The position numbers were made by a program, and so were the translations under genes. This document shows, piece after piece, positions 62,646 to 64,000 of a DNA stretch of 64,000 bases; position 1 is the first letter of the stretch; each line of letters starts with the position of its first letter. The stretch spans positions 126,635,501 to 126,699,500 of the forward strand of contig NC_091727.1 of the NCBI RefSeq assembly GCF_042477335.2. The letters run 5' to 3'. The notes under the pieces were generated by a model, which worked only from the letters and a program-made list of their open reading frames with translations, had not been told where the DNA came from and did no database searches. The stretch is from Ovis canadensis. Its lineage: Eukaryota > Chordata > Mammalia > Artiodactyla > Bovidae.

Positions 62646-62879
62646 GGGAAGAAGGAGAAGCAGCAGATACAAGAGGAATTTCCAAGGAAAAATCAGCAGT
62701 ATTGTGAGGCATGAGGAAGTAGAGGCTCCTTCAAGGATCATCTTCTGGCCTGAGTGACTGGGCAGGTGAATGGTGTTGCCACTCACTGAGATGCAGGTAC
62801 AGAAGGAAGAGCAGGTGGGCAGGGAAGGTAGTTATAACAGCAGGCATCCATGGCACATGCATCATGGGGGGAGCAGGCA
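62646..62879. other. Unique sequence
   Basis: About 230 bp, purine-rich, with nothing recognised. Confidence 0.5.
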
Positions 62880-63005
62880 GACACTGATCACTGTGCTCAC
62901 TTTACTGAGGAGGGAATGTGAGGGTCTGAGACCTGAAGAAACTTTCCCAAAGTCACAGAGTGAGTAGCAGGGTCGGATTTGAACCCAGGTCCTTCTGACT
63001 GCATG
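62880..63005 (-). repeat. MIR SINE fragment
   Basis: TGAAGAAACTTTCCCAAAGT, CACAGAGTGAGTAGCAGGGT and GGATTTGAACCCAGGTCCTT in reversed order. Confidence 0.85.
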
Positions 63006-63380
63006 TCTGGGCTTTTAACTGGTTGGATGGAAGGCAATCAGCCTATGCTCAGACCCCCTTCCCTTGTTCTGCCTGCTATTTCAACCCTGATTATTGTCTG
63101 TCTTCATGCCTCCTGATTTGCTGCCTTTCTAGAACTTTAATTTTGGCTTGGGCTCTGACCCTGGCTGCCAACCATTCCATGACTCTCAGCCTTTCTTTAA
63201 TCTTCAGTGTTTAGATAACTGCCTTCTCACCACCCCATCCCCCTCAAGGCCACACTCTACCCTCTTCCCGTGCATGCTTCACCCAGACCATGACTCAATT
63301 GACTCTACAGTGTATGAGACCCTTTTCCATTTCCCATCCAACACTGAGTCTCCATCCCCAGATTCCTGTCTTCTAGTCTC
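63006..63380. other. C-rich unique sequence, integration flank of the right-edge ERV
   Basis: About 375 bp of single-copy DNA. The 108-codon plus frame (63,148-63,474) runs into the LTR and is a chance frame. Confidence 0.5.
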
Positions 63381-63793
63381 TGTTATGCCCAGAGTCCAAG
63401 TCCCCAAAACTGAGAGAATCAGACGTCCACAGCAATGCAAAAGCATAAAGGGGTTTATTGCTAACTCGAGTTAGGGCCCAGGTCTCATCCAGCACAGTGG
63501 AATCTGACAAGAGCCCCGAGCTCTGAATCACATCTACTTTTATACAGACGGTTTTTTGTTCCTGTAACAGCATAGTTGATTGGTTAAACCGTATGCACGT
63601 GCAGGACTTTTAACCTCGCATCCCTATCTGGATTGGCTCAGGTCTGGCGTGGGCGGGGGTCTACGGGGATTTTTTCTGATTGGTCGAGCTACACTGCCTA
63701 CGGGACTTCCCAGTGCCTCAGCTTTCCTAGAGACTAAACCTCAGGCCTAGCCTGCCCCTTAGAGCCTGTCCTGGCTTCAGTTTGGTCCTAACA
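63381..63793 (-). mobile_element. 3' LTR of a gammaretrovirus-like ERV, minus strand, complete
   Basis: 413 bp bounded by TG/CA in both readings (plus-strand ends TGTTATG... and ...CCTAACA). In the minus direction it holds three CCAAT boxes (plus-strand ATTGG near 63,578, 63,632 and 63,678), TATAAAAG (63,537-63,544) and AATAAA (63,454-63,459). It is directly preceded, in the viral sense, by a polypurine tract and an env tail. The LTR differs from LTR A and LTR B. The rest of the provirus lies beyond the right edge. Confidence 0.9.
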
Positions 63794-63804
63794 TTCCCCC
63801 CTGT
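63794..63804 (-). promoter_or_regulatory. Polypurine tract of the right-edge ERV
   Basis: On the minus strand CAGGGGGGAA immediately precedes the LTR start TGTTAGG. It primes plus-strand DNA in this virus class. Confidence 0.85.
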
Positions 63805-63810
63805 CTTCAG

Positions 63811-64000
63811 CTACATAGAGGAATCTTCCTTTTTATTTTGGGGCAGGGCCTGATACTGTTGCCTCAGTACCATCAGTTGGACGGTATTGACGTGGTCTTT
63901 TACAAAGGCAACAAGCTTAGTTATTATGCATGGACCAAAAGTAAGTATTAATAGTAGCACTATTAGAGGGCCCACCAGGGTGGAAATTAGCGTTGTTAAC
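63811..64000 (-). pseudogene. ERV env, TM membrane anchor and cytoplasmic tail (partial)
   Basis: The minus-strand frame is open from the right edge to a TAG stop at 63,811-63,813 (about 63 codons). It shows a membrane-spanning stretch ([15 protein letters not shown]) and a cytoplasmic tail ending shortly before the polypurine tract, as in gammaretroviral TM. Unlike the TM of element A at 48,098, no premature stop is seen. The ectodomain is outside the window, so whether the whole gene is open is unknown. Confidence 0.85.

Overview
The window is mammalian nuclear DNA from a ruminant, most likely a bovid (cattle or a close relative). The evidence is the repeat content: dozens of tRNA-headed Bov-tA and Bov-A SINEs, many pieces of the RTE-type LINE BovB that supplied their 3' halves, the cetartiodactyl CHR SINE family, a ruminant-type L1 5' end, and gammaretrovirus-like endogenous retroviruses. 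Older mammalian repeats (MIR, L2, HAL1/L1M, Tigger1) lie underneath. There is no bacterial or organellar gene, and I see no CRISPR array or operon. Species and chromosome cannot be fixed from the sequence alone.

The one convincing host protein gene is at 55,408-55,965 (+): an uninterrupted 185-codon reading frame homologous to FAM209, a spermatid membrane protein. A GC box and a perfect cAMP-response element (TGACGTCA) lie just upstream, and a poly(A) signal lies 29 bp after the stop. A second trace of host coding sequence is an isolated piece at 61,008-61,082 (-) that matches the CRIB (Cdc42/Rac-binding) motif of group I p21-activated kinases and ends in a splice-donor-like GTAAGT. It is a pseudogene fragment or stray exon. 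A CpG-rich block at 11,640-12,185 looks like a promoter, but no transcript can be assigned to it.

Layout. 0-11.6 kb: unique sequence with scattered SINEs, MIRs, an old HAL1/L1M and an L2. 11.6-12.2 kb: CpG island. 12.7-17.6 kb: nested SINEs and two LTRs, one an exact solo LTR inside a MIR. 17.7-20.6 kb: antisense L1 with a perfect 347-bp tandem duplication. 21.0-22.0 kb: a BovB with an open 325-codon reverse-transcriptase frame. 22.2-29.6 kb: old L1 in both orientations, Tigger1 and nested BovB/SINE. 30.7-33.2 kb: the longest BovB, itself hit by a second BovB and by a tiny L1 tail. 33-41.6 kb: mostly unique DNA with SINEs and MIRs. 41.64-48.44 kb: a mosaic gammaretroviral provirus (5' LTR, PBS, gag start, a foreign LTR, pol and env remnants, PPT, truncated 3' LTR). 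48.4-50.3 kb: L1 tails, a 145-bp triple repeat and a BovB scrap. 50.3-55.3 kb: mostly unique. 55.3-56.0 kb: FAM209. 56.1-60.8 kb: Bov-A, BovB, and a ruminant L1 5' end (5' UTR plus partial ORF1) joined to another BovB. 60.8-63.4 kb: CRIB remnant, CHR, MIRs and unique DNA. 63.38-64.0 kb: the 3' LTR and env tail of a second, better preserved gammaretroviral element on the minus strand, running off the right edge.

Many copies have identifiable target-site duplications (TSDs), so insertion order can be read in several nests. All boundaries and family names were assigned by eye from remembered consensus features and are accurate to roughly 5-20 bp unless a TSD is given. I found no convincing new biological system. 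The items most worth following are FAM209 with its promoter, the CRIB remnant, the CpG island, the 347-bp duplication and the right-edge provirus.
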